Below, one piece after another: positions 54,213 to 63,649 of a stretch of 64,000 nt of DNA; position 1 is the first letter of the stretch, and every line of letters starts with the position of its first letter. The position numbers were made by a program, and so were the translations under genes. Below the pieces are notes generated by a model. The model was not told the origin of the DNA. It saw nothing but the letters and a program-made list of their open reading frames with translations, and did not search any database. The DNA is taken from the NCBI RefSeq assembly GCF_004209755.1, contig NZ_CP035913.1, forward strand, positions 2,294,001 to 2,358,000, given 5' to 3'. The stretch is from Pseudoduganella lutea. Its GTDB lineage: Bacteria; Pseudomonadota; Gammaproteobacteria; Burkholderiales; Burkholderiaceae_D.

Positions 54213-54348
54213 CATCACATCCTTTTCAAAACCATTCAAAATCTTATTAGTACGCCATCTTTTTTACCAATCCGGTAACATCGGCGCGATAACAACCATC
54301 ACTCCATTACCGGGATCACGAATTTTGGCACAACTCGTCACAAATGTA

Positions 54349-56130
54349 ATGCGGCTGGCCTGCGTGGCGGCGCTGGCGGCGCCGCTGGCGCTCTATGCGG
54401 CGGAGGGGCTGCAATACAACGTCCGGGTCAATGCGCCGGGCGACCTCGACGATCTGCTGGAAGAAAACCTCGATCTCCTGAAATACCGCGGCAATCCGCG
54501 CACGGACATCGAACAGCTGCGCCGCATGGTGCGCACCACCCCGGCACAGGCCAACACGCTGCTCGCCACCGAGGGCTATTACTCCCCCACCGTCAACGTG
54601 CAGCTGGACGAAAGCGGTACGTCGCCGCAGGTGACGGTGGACGTGACGCCTGGTGAACCCGTGCTGGTGGGCGCCGTGGAGATCGTGCTGAACGGCTTTG
54701 CATCGAACCCGGAATCGCCGTTCGACAAGGAAGCGCTGAAGGCAAGCTGGCCGCTCGCCGAAGGCCAGGTGTTCCGCCAGGCCGACTGGGAAGGCGCCAA
54801 GCGCGCGATCCTGCGCGCCGTGGTGCAGACCCGCTACCCGCGCGCGCAAATGACGGAAAGCGTGGCCACCGTCGATCCCGACACGAAACGCGCGTTGCTG
54901 CGCGTGGCGCTGGACAGCGGCCCGGAGATGCGCTTCGGCGAGATCAAAATCGAGGGCTTGAAGCGCTATCCGGAAGAAATCGTCCGTAACCTCAACAAGA
55001 TCCAGCCGGGCGACCTGTACAGCGAGGCGGCGCTGCAGGCATTCCAGTCGAAACTGCAGGACACCGGCTATTTTTCGTATGTGGAAGTCACGGCGGACCT
55101 GAACACGCTGATCGGCGAACGGCAGGAAGCGCAGGCCGAGCAAAGCGCCGGCGCGCCGCAACCGGCCACGCTGCCACCGGTGCCGCTGCTGGTACAAGTG
55201 GTGGAGAACAAGCGCAAGAATGTCAGCGTGGGTGTCGGCTTTTCCACCAACACGGGCGGGCGCACGTCGCTTGCCTATGACGACCTGGCGATCTGGGGAC
55301 TGCGCCTGAAAAGCGCGCTGACGGTGGAGCAGAAGAAGCAGAAGGCCAACGGCGACTTCTATTTCCCCACCACCGAGGATGGCTACAACGACAGCTTCGG
55401 CGCCGCGCTCGAACGCAACGATATCGAAGGCGAGATCACGCGCACCGCTTCCGTGTACGCCAAGCGCGCCTGGGGCACGCCGCTGCTCGAACGCAGCATC
55501 TCCGCCGAGTACCTGAACGAAAGCCGCACGATCGCCGGGGCCGAACCTACGCACGCGATGAGCCTGCCGATCACGTATGCCGTCACGTGGCGCAAGCTGG
55601 ACAACCTGATCTTCCCCACCAGGGGCTACGTACTGAACGCCACGGCCGGCGGCGCGCTGCTGCCGATCCTGACCGATGAGAAATTCATCCGCGTCACGGC
55701 CCGAGGCATCACCTACCGGCCACTCGATGCGAAAAACCTGCTGATCTTCCGTGGCGAGATCGGCGCGCTGCGCTCGGGCAGCAAGGATGGCGTACCCGCC
55801 ACCTACCTGTTCCGTGCCGGCGGCGACAACTCCGTGCGCGGCTACGCGTACCAGGAGCTGGGCGTGCAGGAAGGCGATGCCACCGTGGGCGGCCGCTACC
55901 TGGCCACGGCCAGCGCCGAATACCAGTACTGGTTCCGCCCCACGTGGGGCGCCGCCGTGTTCTACGACGCCGGCAACGCCGCCGATTCGCTGTCCGAGAT
56001 TCATCCGAAATCCGGCTATGGCGTCGGCGCCCGCTACAAGAGCCCCGTGGGCCCGATCAATGTCGACGTGGCCTTCGGTCACGCGACGCGCAAGGCGCGC
56101 CTGCACTTCTCACTTGGATTCACGTTCTGA
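54349..56130 (+). CDS. tamA: TamA outer-membrane translocation/assembly protein
   Basis: About 593 residues from ATG 54349; a TTG at 54325 would lengthen the signal peptide (VMRLACVAALAAPLALYAAE). Three POTRA domains span about 25-270 and the 16-strand Omp85 barrel the rest. The barrel has FRAGGDNSVRGYAYQELG (the conserved VRGY loop) and ends HFSLGFTF with C-terminal Phe. TamA works with TamB in outer-membrane protein insertion and lipid transport. Its stop overlaps the tamB ATG by one base, so the pair is translationally coupled. Confidence 0.9.
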   Translation: MRLACVAALAAPLALYAAEGLQYNVRVNAPGDLDDLLEENLDLLKYRGNPRTDIEQLRRMVRTTPAQANTLLATEGYYSPTVNVQLDESGTSPQVTVDVTPGEPVLVGAVEIVLNGFASNPESPFDKEALKASWPLAEGQVFRQADWEGAKRAILRAVVQTRYPRAQMTESVATVDPDTKRALLRVALDSGPEMRFGEIKIEGLKRYPEEIVRNLNKIQPGDLYSEAALQAFQSKLQDTGYFSYVEVTADLNTLIGERQEAQAEQSAGAPQPATLPPVPLLVQVVENKRKNVSVGVGFSTNTGGRTSLAYDDLAIWGLRLKSALTVEQKKQKANGDFYFPTTEDGYNDSFGAALERNDIEGEITRTASVYAKRAWGTPLLERSISAEYLNESRTIAGAEPTHAMSLPITYAVTWRKLDNLIFPTRGYVLNATAGGALLPILTDEKFIRVTARGITYRPLDAKNLLIFRGEIGALRSGSKDGVPATYLFRAGGDNSVRGYAYQELGVQEGDATVGGRYLATASAEYQYWFRPTWGAAVFYDAGNAADSLSEIHPKSGYGVGARYKSPVGPINVDVAFGHATRKARLHFSLGFTF

Positions 56131-59100
56131 TGGCCGACGATACCAACACCCCAGGCACCCCGGCCGAGCAATCGAACGACGGCACGCCCATGCCGCGCAA
56201 GGAGCGCCGCTGGCTGCGCCGCACGCTGATCGGCACCGGCATCACCGTCGTCATCCTGGGCGGCGCGATCTGGCTGCTGGGCCGCGAAACCACGCTGCAG
56301 CAGATCGCCGAACGCGTGGCGAAGGCCAGCGGCGGCGCGATCACGATCACCGGGGTCACCGGCTCGCTGTACAACCACATGCACATCGGCCGCGTCGTCT
56401 ACAAGGGCAAGACCAGCACGATCACGGCCGACAACATCGACATCGACTGGTCGCCGCTGCAGTTCTTCTCGTCCGGCATCGAGATCAGCCAGTTGCGCGT
56501 GCAGTCCGTGCTGATGCAGACCACGGGCGAAGACGATGAGCCCACGACGCTGCCGGCAACGCTGGCGCCGCCCTTCCGCATCGCGGTCGACGACGCGCAA
56601 TTGCTGAAGCTGACCATGGTCGGCCTGACCGGCGCCCGCACCGAGATCACCGACGTGCGCGCGAAGCTGTATGGCGACAAGACGCAATGGCAGCTCACCA
56701 GCGCCAGCGCCGTGACGCCGTTCGGCCGCGTGGCGGCCGATGGCACGATCGGCGCGCAAAAACCGTTCAAGCTCCAGGCCAAGGCCGCGCTGACCGAAGT
56801 GCACATCGCCCCGGGCCAGCCCTCCGCGCAACTGGCGGTGGCCGCCACCGGCAACCTGTCGCTGATGACGCTGGGGATCAAGGGCACGTCGCCGAACGCC
56901 AACGGCGACGGCACGGTCACGCTGACGCCCTTCGAGAAAATCCCGCTGCGGGCGGCGGATATCCGCGCCTACGGCGTCGATCCATCGCGCTTCCAGTCGG
57001 CGTGGCCGAAGGCCAGCCTCGATCTGCGCGTAAAAGCCGATATCGGCACGCAGCAGCAGGTGAGCGGCGTGCTCGAACTGACGAATACCGCCGCCCCCGG
57101 CCCGATCGACCAGCAACTGCTGCCGTTGAAGGCCGTAACGGCGCGCCTGGGCGGCAACCTCACCAATGCCACGCTGGACAACCTGCTGATCGACCTGGGC
57201 AACGCCGGCCGCTTCACCGGCACGGGCCGGGTGGAACGCACGGGGCCGGACGGCGGCATCGAAACGGCCGACATCCGGCTGCACACGGACCGCATCGACC
57301 TGCGCCATATCCACAGCGCCGCCAACCCCACGGCGATCGCCGGCGACGTGTCGGCCAAGAGTTCGGGCAGCGGCGCCGGCACCGTGCAGACATTCGACGT
57401 GGCGCTGGCCGAAAAGAACATGCGCCTCGATGCCCACGCGAACCTGAAAGATACGCTGGTCACGATCGAGCGCGCCCGCCTGCAGGCCGGCCGCGGCAGC
57501 ATCGGCGTGACGGGCCAGGCCAGCCTGGCGGACGACCGAGCCTTCAAGGCGGCGGCCACGGTCGATCATTTCGATCCGGCGGCGCTGGGCGACTTCCCCA
57601 AGGCGGACCTGAACGCCGTGGCGAACGTGGCCGGCAAGCTGGTACCGGAGCTGAATGCCGCCGTCGGGTTCACGATCCGGCCGTCGACCTTCGCCGGCCA
57701 GAAGCTCTCGGGCAGCGGCAAGCTGAACGCCGATGCGCAGCACCTGACGAACATCGCCGCCAACGTGGCGATGGGCCGCAACACGATCGATGCGCGTGGC
57801 GACTTCGGCCTGCCGGCCGAAAAGCTGAACTGGAAAATCGACGCGAAGGACCTCGCCGCCTTACGCAGCGACCTGGCCGGCGCGATCGCCGGCAGCGGCG
57901 TCGCCACCGGTGGCTATGCCGCGCCGCGCACCAGCTTCGATGTCGAAGCACGCGGCCTCGGCCTGACGGGCGCGAAAGTGCGCGCACTGGACAGCGTGAT
58001 CCGCGCCGCCGGCCAGTTCGCGCTGGCGGGCAAGGACAAGTCGCCGGAAGTGACCATGTCCGGCAGCGCGCGGCGCGTGAACCCGGCGGCCTTCGCGGCC
58101 TCCGCGCCGGCGGGCAACCTGAACGCCACGTTCTCCGGCAATGCGCGGCTGGCCGCCGACTGGCGCGCCAACATGAACCTGGACTTCGCGCCGTCGACAC
58201 TGGTCGACGCGCCGCTGACCGGCCATGCAAAGCTGACGGCGGACCACCGCCACGTGGACAACGCCGACGTGGACCTGCGCCTGGGGCCGAATAGCCTGCA
58301 GGCGAAGGGCGCGTTCGGCGCACCGGCGGACCGGCTGAACTGGAAGCTCGATGCGCCGCAACTGTCCAGCCTGGGCGCCGGCTTCGGCGGCGTGCTGCGC
58401 GGTACCGGCACGCTGGGCGGCACGATGCAGAAACCCATGCTGTCGTTCGGCATCGAGGGCAATTCGTTGCGCCTGATGACCCAGCACCAGGTGCGCGCGA
58501 TCAAGGCCACCGGCACGCTCGGCAATGCCGATGCACTGGTGGCGGATGTGAACGTGACCGGCTACAGCTCGCCGGCGATCGCCATCGACCGCGCGCGGCT
58601 GCAAAGCAGCGGTACCAGCGCGGCGCACACGATCCAGCTTTCCGCCGCCAATCCGGATTTCGACGCGGCGCTGCGCATCAAGGGCGGCTGGGCCAACGAC
58701 ACGTGGACCGGCAGCATCGATACGCTGCAGAACCGCGGCCGCTTCGCGCTCACCCTGCAATCGCCTGCCCCTTTGATGATCGCGGCACCGAAAGGCAGCG
58801 GCGTGACGGGCTTGGCGTCGCCGGAACGCATCGCACTCTCCAGCGCCGTGATCGGCCTGCCGGAAGGCAGCCTGCGCGTGGAAAACCTGGAAAAGAACGG
58901 CCCCCGCTGGCGCAGCCGCGGCACGGCGGCCGGCGTGCCCGCCACGTATCTCGCGCAGCTGTCCGACGCCTGGCGCGGCCGCGTCGTCAGCGACCTGACG
59001 CTGGGTGCGAACTGGGGCATCGACATGACCTTGCCTGCCACGGCCGCTGGTGCCACACCTTCTGCACCGGCACTGGACGGTTCGGTACGGGTCTTCCGCG

Positions 59101-60581
59101 AAAAAGGCGACATCACGGTGACGGGCGGCGCCAAGCCGCTGCCGCTGGGGCTCTCGCAGCTCCAGGCCGGCGTCAATGTCTCCGGCAACACCCTGAAAGT
59201 GCAGGCCGGGATGACCGGCACGCGCGCCGGCCGCATCGCACTGGACGCCACCGCGCAACTGCGCAACGGCCGCATCCCGGGCGACAGCCCGCTGGCCGTT
59301 ACGGCCAGCGTGGACGTGCCGTCGATCGCGTGGATGTCGCCACTGGCCGGCATGGATGGCCTGGAACTGGAAGGCGCGCTGAAGGCGGCGATCGCCGGCA
59401 GCGGCACGGTCGCCAATCCCGCCCTGAACGGCGACGTGAGCGGCACCGGCCTCGTGATCAACCTGGCCGACCAGGGTGTCCGCCTGCGCAACGGCCAGTT
59501 GCAGGCGCAGGTGGCCGGCGACCGGCTCACGCTGCAGAAGCTGCACCTGGAAGGCCGCACCGGCCGCGCCGATGCCGAGGGCTGGGCGCGCCTGGCCGGC
59601 AACGAGATGACGATGAACCTGAAGCTGACGGCCGACAAGCTCGAGGCGCTGTCGCGGCCGGACCGCACGCTGGTGCTGTCCGGTACCAGCGAGGTGATAC
59701 GCGATGCGAAGCGCTTCCAGCTGAACGGCAAGTTCAAGGCCGACCGCGCCGACATCGAGCTGCCCGACGAGAACTCGCCGACGATCAGCGACGACGTGGT
59801 GATCCTCGGCCGCACCAAGCCCACGATCAAGGAAACGGCGCAGGCAATGCCGCTGAACGTGGACCTGGAAGCGGACCTGGGCAACGATTTCCGCCTGAAG
59901 GGCAAGGGGCTCGACGCCTACCTGGCGGGCGGCGTGCATGTGCGGATCGCCGATCGCCGCCCGCCGCGCATCAACGGCAGCATCCGCGTGGAAAGCGGCA
60001 CCTATGCCGCCTATGGCCAGAAGCTGGCGATCGAGCGCGGCGTCATCAATTTCACGGGTGCATACGACAACCCGGGCCTGAACATCCTGGCCGTGCGCAA
60101 GCGGCCGGAAGGCACGGAGCTGTCGGATACCAACGTGGAAGCCGGCGTCGAGGTGCGCGGCACTGCGCTGTCGCCGACCGCGCGGCTCGTCTCCACGCCT
60201 TCGGTGCCGGACAGCGAAAAGCTGTCCTGGCTCGTGCTGGGCCACGGCATGGATGACATGCAGGGCAACGAGATGGGCCTGCTCGGCACGGCCGCCGGCG
60301 CACTGTTCGGCGGCAAGGGCGGCGGCAGCTTCGCCAACAAGATCGGCCTGGACGAACTGGGCGTTTCGCAGGGCAGCGGCACCGCCACCGGCCTGGAAAA
60401 CACCGTGGTCACCGTGGGCAAGAAGCTGTCGTCACGCGCCTACCTCGGCTTCGAGCAGGGGGCCGGCAGTGCCACGTCGCTGGTCAAGCTGCGCTATAAA
60501 CTGAACCAGCGGATCACGTTGCAGTTCCAGACCGGGACCAACAACGCGCTGGATGTGCTGTATACCTGGGCGTTCGATTGA
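56130..60581 (+). CDS. tamB: TamB (DUF490) translocation and assembly module protein
   Basis: A 1483-residue AsmA-like protein. An N-terminal membrane anchor, residues about 30-50 (TLIGTGITVVILGGAIWLLG), follows a short cytoplasmic segment. A very long repetitive beta-taco region spans the periplasm. The C-terminal DUF490 domain includes GTYAAYGQKLAIERGVINFT and SWLVLGHGMDD, and ends TLQFQTGTNNALDVLYTWAF. It is slightly longer than E. coli TamB. It bridges inner and outer membranes and contacts TamA; a role in phospholipid transfer is established for the family. Confidence 0.92.
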   Translation: MADDTNTPGTPAEQSNDGTPMPRKERRWLRRTLIGTGITVVILGGAIWLLGRETTLQQIAERVAKASGGAITITGVTGSLYNHMHIGRVVYKGKTSTITADNIDIDWSPLQFFSSGIEISQLRVQSVLMQTTGEDDEPTTLPATLAPPFRIAVDDAQLLKLTMVGLTGARTEITDVRAKLYGDKTQWQLTSASAVTPFGRVAADGTIGAQKPFKLQAKAALTEVHIAPGQPSAQLAVAATGNLSLMTLGIKGTSPNANGDGTVTLTPFEKIPLRAADIRAYGVDPSRFQSAWPKASLDLRVKADIGTQQQVSGVLELTNTAAPGPIDQQLLPLKAVTARLGGNLTNATLDNLLIDLGNAGRFTGTGRVERTGPDGGIETADIRLHTDRIDLRHIHSAANPTAIAGDVSAKSSGSGAGTVQTFDVALAEKNMRLDAHANLKDTLVTIERARLQAGRGSIGVTGQASLADDRAFKAAATVDHFDPAALGDFPKADLNAVANVAGKLVPELNAAVGFTIRPSTFAGQKLSGSGKLNADAQHLTNIAANVAMGRNTIDARGDFGLPAEKLNWKIDAKDLAALRSDLAGAIAGSGVATGGYAAPRTSFDVEARGLGLTGAKVRALDSVIRAAGQFALAGKDKSPEVTMSGSARRVNPAAFAASAPAGNLNATFSGNARLAADWRANMNLDFAPSTLVDAPLTGHAKLTADHRHVDNADVDLRLGPNSLQAKGAFGAPADRLNWKLDAPQLSSLGAGFGGVLRGTGTLGGTMQKPMLSFGIEGNSLRLMTQHQVRAIKATGTLGNADALVADVNVTGYSSPAIAIDRARLQSSGTSAAHTIQLSAANPDFDAALRIKGGWANDTWTGSIDTLQNRGRFALTLQSPAPLMIAAPKGSGVTGLASPERIALSSAVIGLPEGSLRVENLEKNGPRWRSRGTAAGVPATYLAQLSDAWRGRVVSDLTLGANWGIDMTLPATAAGATPSAPALDGSVRVFREKGDITVTGGAKPLPLGLSQLQAGVNVSGNTLKVQAGMTGTRAGRIALDATAQLRNGRIPGDSPLAVTASVDVPSIAWMSPLAGMDGLELEGALKAAIAGSGTVANPALNGDVSGTGLVINLADQGVRLRNGQLQAQVAGDRLTLQKLHLEGRTGRADAEGWARLAGNEMTMNLKLTADKLEALSRPDRTLVLSGTSEVIRDAKRFQLNGKFKADRADIELPDENSPTISDDVVILGRTKPTIKETAQAMPLNVDLEADLGNDFRLKGKGLDAYLAGGVHVRIADRRPPRINGSIRVESGTYAAYGQKLAIERGVINFTGAYDNPGLNILAVRKRPEGTELSDTNVEAGVEVRGTALSPTARLVSTPSVPDSEKLSWLVLGHGMDDMQGNEMGLLGTAAGALFGGKGGGSFANKIGLDELGVSQGSGTATGLENTVVTVGKKLSSRAYLGFEQGAGSATSLVKLRYKLNQRITLQFQTGTNNALDVLYTWAFD

Positions 60582-60602
60582 ATCGGCGACGTTGATGCCA
60601 TT

Positions 60603-60643
60603 GGTGTCAGACATCATTTTCAAGGAAGATGGTGTCTGACACC
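60603..60643. repeat. Palindromic intergenic repeat element (GGTGTCTGACACC)
   Basis: GGTGTCAGACATC (60603-60615) and GGTGTCTGACACC (60631-60643) are inverted copies with one mismatch around a 15-base centre. It lies 21 bases after the tamB stop. Confidence 0.7.
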
Positions 60644-60677
60644 GGTTCTTGCCAGCTTTGCACGGCGCCCGGTTCTT

Positions 60678-60845
60678 CTACTCCGGATTCCGGTCCGGCA
60701 CCGGATCATCCTGCTCCACCGGCGCGTCCGGATGATGCGGGTGATTCGGCTGCGGATCGGGCATCGGTTCGTCGACGGGTACCGGCAGATCCGGCGCCCG
60801 GTGCGCGTGGGCCGGCACGGCCGCACGCTCCATGAATCGGTCCAT
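60678..60845 (-). CDS. Small Pro/His/Asp-rich hypothetical protein
   Basis: A 55-residue protein starting at 60845 behind a strong AGGAGGA ribosome site. After MDRFMERAAVPAHAHR the sequence is low-complexity (PDPQPNHPHHPDAPVEQDDP), rich in Pro, Asp and His, which suggests disorder and possible metal binding. The unusual strength of the ribosome site is the main reason to call it. Confidence 0.55.
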   Translation of the reverse strand: MDRFMERAAVPAHAHRAPDLPVPVDEPMPDPQPNHPHHPDAPVEQDDPVPDRNPE

Positions 60846-60937
60846 GATTCCTCCTGTTGTCTGGAAGATCACCCTATCACGCCCCCCGGAATCGCGCCGC
60901 AGCGTTACAATTTCCGTTTTCCCGACCCGAACGTTCC

Positions 60938-61462
60938 ATGCAACTGACCACCCTGGCCCTGTTGATCCTGATTCCGCTGCTGATCTGGCGGGTCTACCTG
61001 CGCCTGCGGCCGTTCTTCGCCCGGCAGGAATCGCTGATGTGGAAGCACTGGACCGGCGCGGTGCTGTTCCCGTTGATGCTGCTGGGCGCCGCCGCCTCGC
61101 TGCACGACGACGCGCCGGCCCTGGCGTCGCTGAGCGCCGGCGTGCTGGGTGGTGGCTGGCTGGGCTTCTTCACGCTGAAGAAAACACGCCTCGAAACCAT
61201 CGGCCGGCGCTACTACTTCAAGCCCTACGAACGCTTCGGCATCCTCGTCTGCATGCTGTTCGCCGCACGCGTGCTGCAGATCGGCGTCGAACTGTACATG
61301 AACCGCCAATCCGATATCCCGCAATTGATCACGCGCGAAATGGTGCTGCGCCATCCATTGTCGTGCATTGCGTTCGGCCTGCTGGCCGGTTACCTTGCCA
61401 CCTTTTCCATCGGCATGCTGCGCTGGCGCCGCGCGCAGCCGCCACTGCCGGAGCTTGAATGA
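60938..61462 (+). CDS. Multi-spanning membrane protein (CcdC/DUF1453-like)
   Basis: A 174-residue protein starting at 60938 (MQLTTLALLILIPLLIWRVY). It has four or five predicted membrane helices with a conserved-looking cytoplasmic turn (TLKKTRLETIGRRYYFKPYE). It resembles the CcdC/DUF1453 group, with low certainty. Its stop overlaps the next ATG (ATGA). Confidence 0.6.
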   Translation: MQLTTLALLILIPLLIWRVYLRLRPFFARQESLMWKHWTGAVLFPLMLLGAAASLHDDAPALASLSAGVLGGGWLGFFTLKKTRLETIGRRYYFKPYERFGILVCMLFAARVLQIGVELYMNRQSDIPQLITREMVLRHPLSCIAFGLLAGYLATFSIGMLRWRRAQPPLPELE

Positions 61463-62388
61463 ACCTGCTGCACGATTTACCCGTTCCTCCCCTGCTACCG
61501 AACGAGCCCCGCATCGCCGACGCGCTTCAGCAAACCCTGACCGAACGATTCCTGATGCCGGCGCTGCCGGCGCTGCAAACCCTGTTCGAAGACCTGCGTG
61601 CCCTGGCCGACCCGGTGCTCGCCGCCAGCGTGCCCGCCCCGATGGGCCGGCCGTATCCGCAAGACCAGAGCATGGCGATCACGGCGACCATCCATGAAAT
61701 GTTGCGCGATCCGGATGCCGCCATGCTGCCCGGACCAGCGGCGGATGGCTACCAAGCGCTGCGCGCGTTCCACGAGCAAGGCGGCAGCCTGCGCCAGGTA
61801 TGGGGCGCATTGCGCGGCACGCACGTCCACTATGCCTTCCTGTTCGGCACCCTGTGCATCGACGTGGCGACCGATGCCGCCGCGCCCGGCGGCAGGAAAG
61901 TCACCATCGAACCGTTCAGCCAGGCCAGGCTGACGCCCGTGCGCGACCACCGCCATTTCGCGCTGCTGGCCCGCAATGCGTGGGGTGCGACCGTCTACCC
62001 GAATCACGTGCTGCCGGGGCTGGCCCCGTATGCCCCGCTGGTCATGGTGATGCCCGGCGGCGCGGTGCGGATCGAAGCGGATGCGGCCTACATGGGCGAG
62101 CTGGCGCTGGTCACCGGGTTCGCTTCCAGCGCGGATGTGCTGCATGGCCCGGCCATGCCGCAGGACCTGTTCGACCTGGTGGCCGACACGCTGCGCTCGG
62201 CGGACATCGCCACGGCCGGCGATGCGGCGCGGGGCCAGCGCGAGGCGCTGGACCTGTGCGTGCGCTATCGCGACAAGCGCCGCAGGCCAGGCGACCTGGG
62301 CCACGTGCGTGCGCTCGAGTTGCTGGCGAAGGCCAATGCGCTGCTCGCCACACTGCAAGTGCAAGCCCCGCAGCGGCAGGCGGCCTGA
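61459..62388 (+). CDS. Hypothetical protein, coupled to the upstream membrane protein
   Basis: A 309-residue soluble protein (MNLLHDLPVPPLLPNEPRIA). It starts within the stop of the upstream gene, so the two are co-translated. The middle looks like mixed alpha/beta, with WGALRGTHVHYAFLFGTLCI and RDHRHFALLARNAWGATVYP; the end is helical. I recognise no family, motif or signal peptide. Coding composition is normal for the window. Confidence 0.6.
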   Translation: MNLLHDLPVPPLLPNEPRIADALQQTLTERFLMPALPALQTLFEDLRALADPVLAASVPAPMGRPYPQDQSMAITATIHEMLRDPDAAMLPGPAADGYQALRAFHEQGGSLRQVWGALRGTHVHYAFLFGTLCIDVATDAAAPGGRKVTIEPFSQARLTPVRDHRHFALLARNAWGATVYPNHVLPGLAPYAPLVMVMPGGAVRIEADAAYMGELALVTGFASSADVLHGPAMPQDLFDLVADTLRSADIATAGDAARGQREALDLCVRYRDKRRRPGDLGHVRALELLAKANALLATLQVQAPQRQAA

Positions 62389-62404
62389 CGGTCTTGCGCC
62401 GACG

Positions 62405-63367
62405 CTACAGCAGGTTGCCCAGCGCCCCTTCCAGCGCCGGATAGCGGAACTGGAAGCCTTCGCGCTGCAGTCTTGCCGGCACCACGCACTGCCCTTCCAC
62501 CAGCAGGTCCGCCTGTTCGCCCAGCAGCAGGCGCACCGGCCAGGCGGGCGTGGGCAGGAAGGCGGGGCGATGCAGCAGCCGCGCCGCAGTGGCGATGAAT
62601 TCCCGCTGTGTCACGCATTGCGGCGCGGTGAAGTTCCACGCGCCCTCCACGCTTTCATGTTCGCTGCGCTGCGCCAGCCATGCCTGCGCACGCAGCAGGT
62701 CGGCCACGTGGATCCATGACAGCGCCTGCCGGCCACCGCCCATCGGGCCACCCGCTCCCAGCTTTACCGGCAACAGCATCATTGGCAGTGCCCCACCGTG
62801 GCCCAGCACCAGCCCGAAACGGGTGGTGGCCACCTGTACGCCGTGCTGCGCCGCGCGCTGCGCAGCCGCTTCCCACTCCTGGCACAGCTGCGACATGAAT
62901 ACCGGCTGCGGCGGCCCCGCTTCCGTCAGCGGCGTGGCTGCGTCGTGCGGCTGCACGCCGTAGTAGCCGATGGCGGAGCCGGACAGCATCAGCCGCGGCT
63001 TGTGCCGTGCCTGCGCGATCCAGTCCACCACGCGGTTCGTCAGGCCCACGCGGCTGGCGCGCAGCGTGGCCTGGCGTTTCTTCGTCCAGCGCGGGCCCAG
63101 GATGCGGGCGCCGGCCAGGTTGACGACGATGTCGATTTTCTCGGTCGCCGGCAGTTCGGCAACCGTCATCACGCAGCGCACGCCGCTGCCGAGCTCGCGC
63201 GCGGCCCGTGCCGTGTCGCGGCTCATGGCGATCACGCGCTGGCCATCGGCCAGCAGCGCCGCCACCAGCTGGTGGCCGACGAAACCCGTGGCGCCGGTAA
63301 CGAGCACGGTCTGGCCCGGGGTACCGAAATGAAGGATGTCTGTCTGTTCGGTCGGGCTCGGCGTCAT
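62405..63367 (-). CDS. TIGR01777-family NAD(P)-dependent epimerase (YfcH-like)
   Basis: A 320-residue extended-SDR protein. The Rossmann motif is VLVTGATGFVGHQLVAALLA. DIVVNLAGARILGPRWTKKR, SGSAIGYYGVQPHDA and SWIHVADLLRAQAWL are the TIGR01777 signatures, and a DUF1731-type C-terminus ends PALEGALGNLL. The family's reaction is unknown. It is divergent from a CrtE-type gene; a perfect 8+8 inverted repeat lies 12 bases upstream of its start. Confidence 0.87.
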   Translation of the reverse strand: MTPSPTEQTDILHFGTPGQTVLVTGATGFVGHQLVAALLADGQRVIAMSRDTARAARELGSGVRCVMTVAELPATEKIDIVVNLAGARILGPRWTKKRQATLRASRVGLTNRVVDWIAQARHKPRLMLSGSAIGYYGVQPHDAATPLTEAGPPQPVFMSQLCQEWEAAAQRAAQHGVQVATTRFGLVLGHGGALPMMLLPVKLGAGGPMGGGRQALSWIHVADLLRAQAWLAQRSEHESVEGAWNFTAPQCVTQREFIATAARLLHRPAFLPTPAWPVRLLLGEQADLLVEGQCVVPARLQREGFQFRYPALEGALGNLL

Positions 63368-63379
63368 TTTATTTCACTC

Positions 63380-63399
63380 ATTTCTGTTGTTACAGAAAT
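63380..63399. promoter_or_regulatory. Inverted repeat (ATTTCTGT-N4-ACAGAAAT) in a divergent promoter region
   Basis: A perfect 8-bp inverted repeat with a TGTT spacer, in an AT-rich stretch between the epimerase and the CrtE-type gene. Size and symmetry fit an operator for a dimeric regulator. The regulator is not in the window. Confidence 0.45.
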
Positions 63400-63649
63400 T
63401 TAAGACGACAGGGAACGTGATGTCAACTGTATTTTGCGGTCCTTGCGCATTTGCAGTCCATGCAGGCGTTTTTCGCCGCGTGCATGGCTGTCGAGCAGCA
63501 GTCCCGCCGCCAGCGCACTCCGGCCGCTACGTGGCCGGGTTACTAGTGAACCGCTATTGTCCAGGACGACCGCACGATTGAAGATATTGTCTGATTCCTA
63601 ACGCCTTTCCGCTATCATGACCTATCGGGACATGACGAAGGAAGCGGGC

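Noticed and set aside
57861..60245. Very long antisense frame opposite tamB (also 56079-57743)
   Set aside because: Long antisense frames are common in GC-rich genes; the translations are Arg/Gly/Ala/His-rich without domains.
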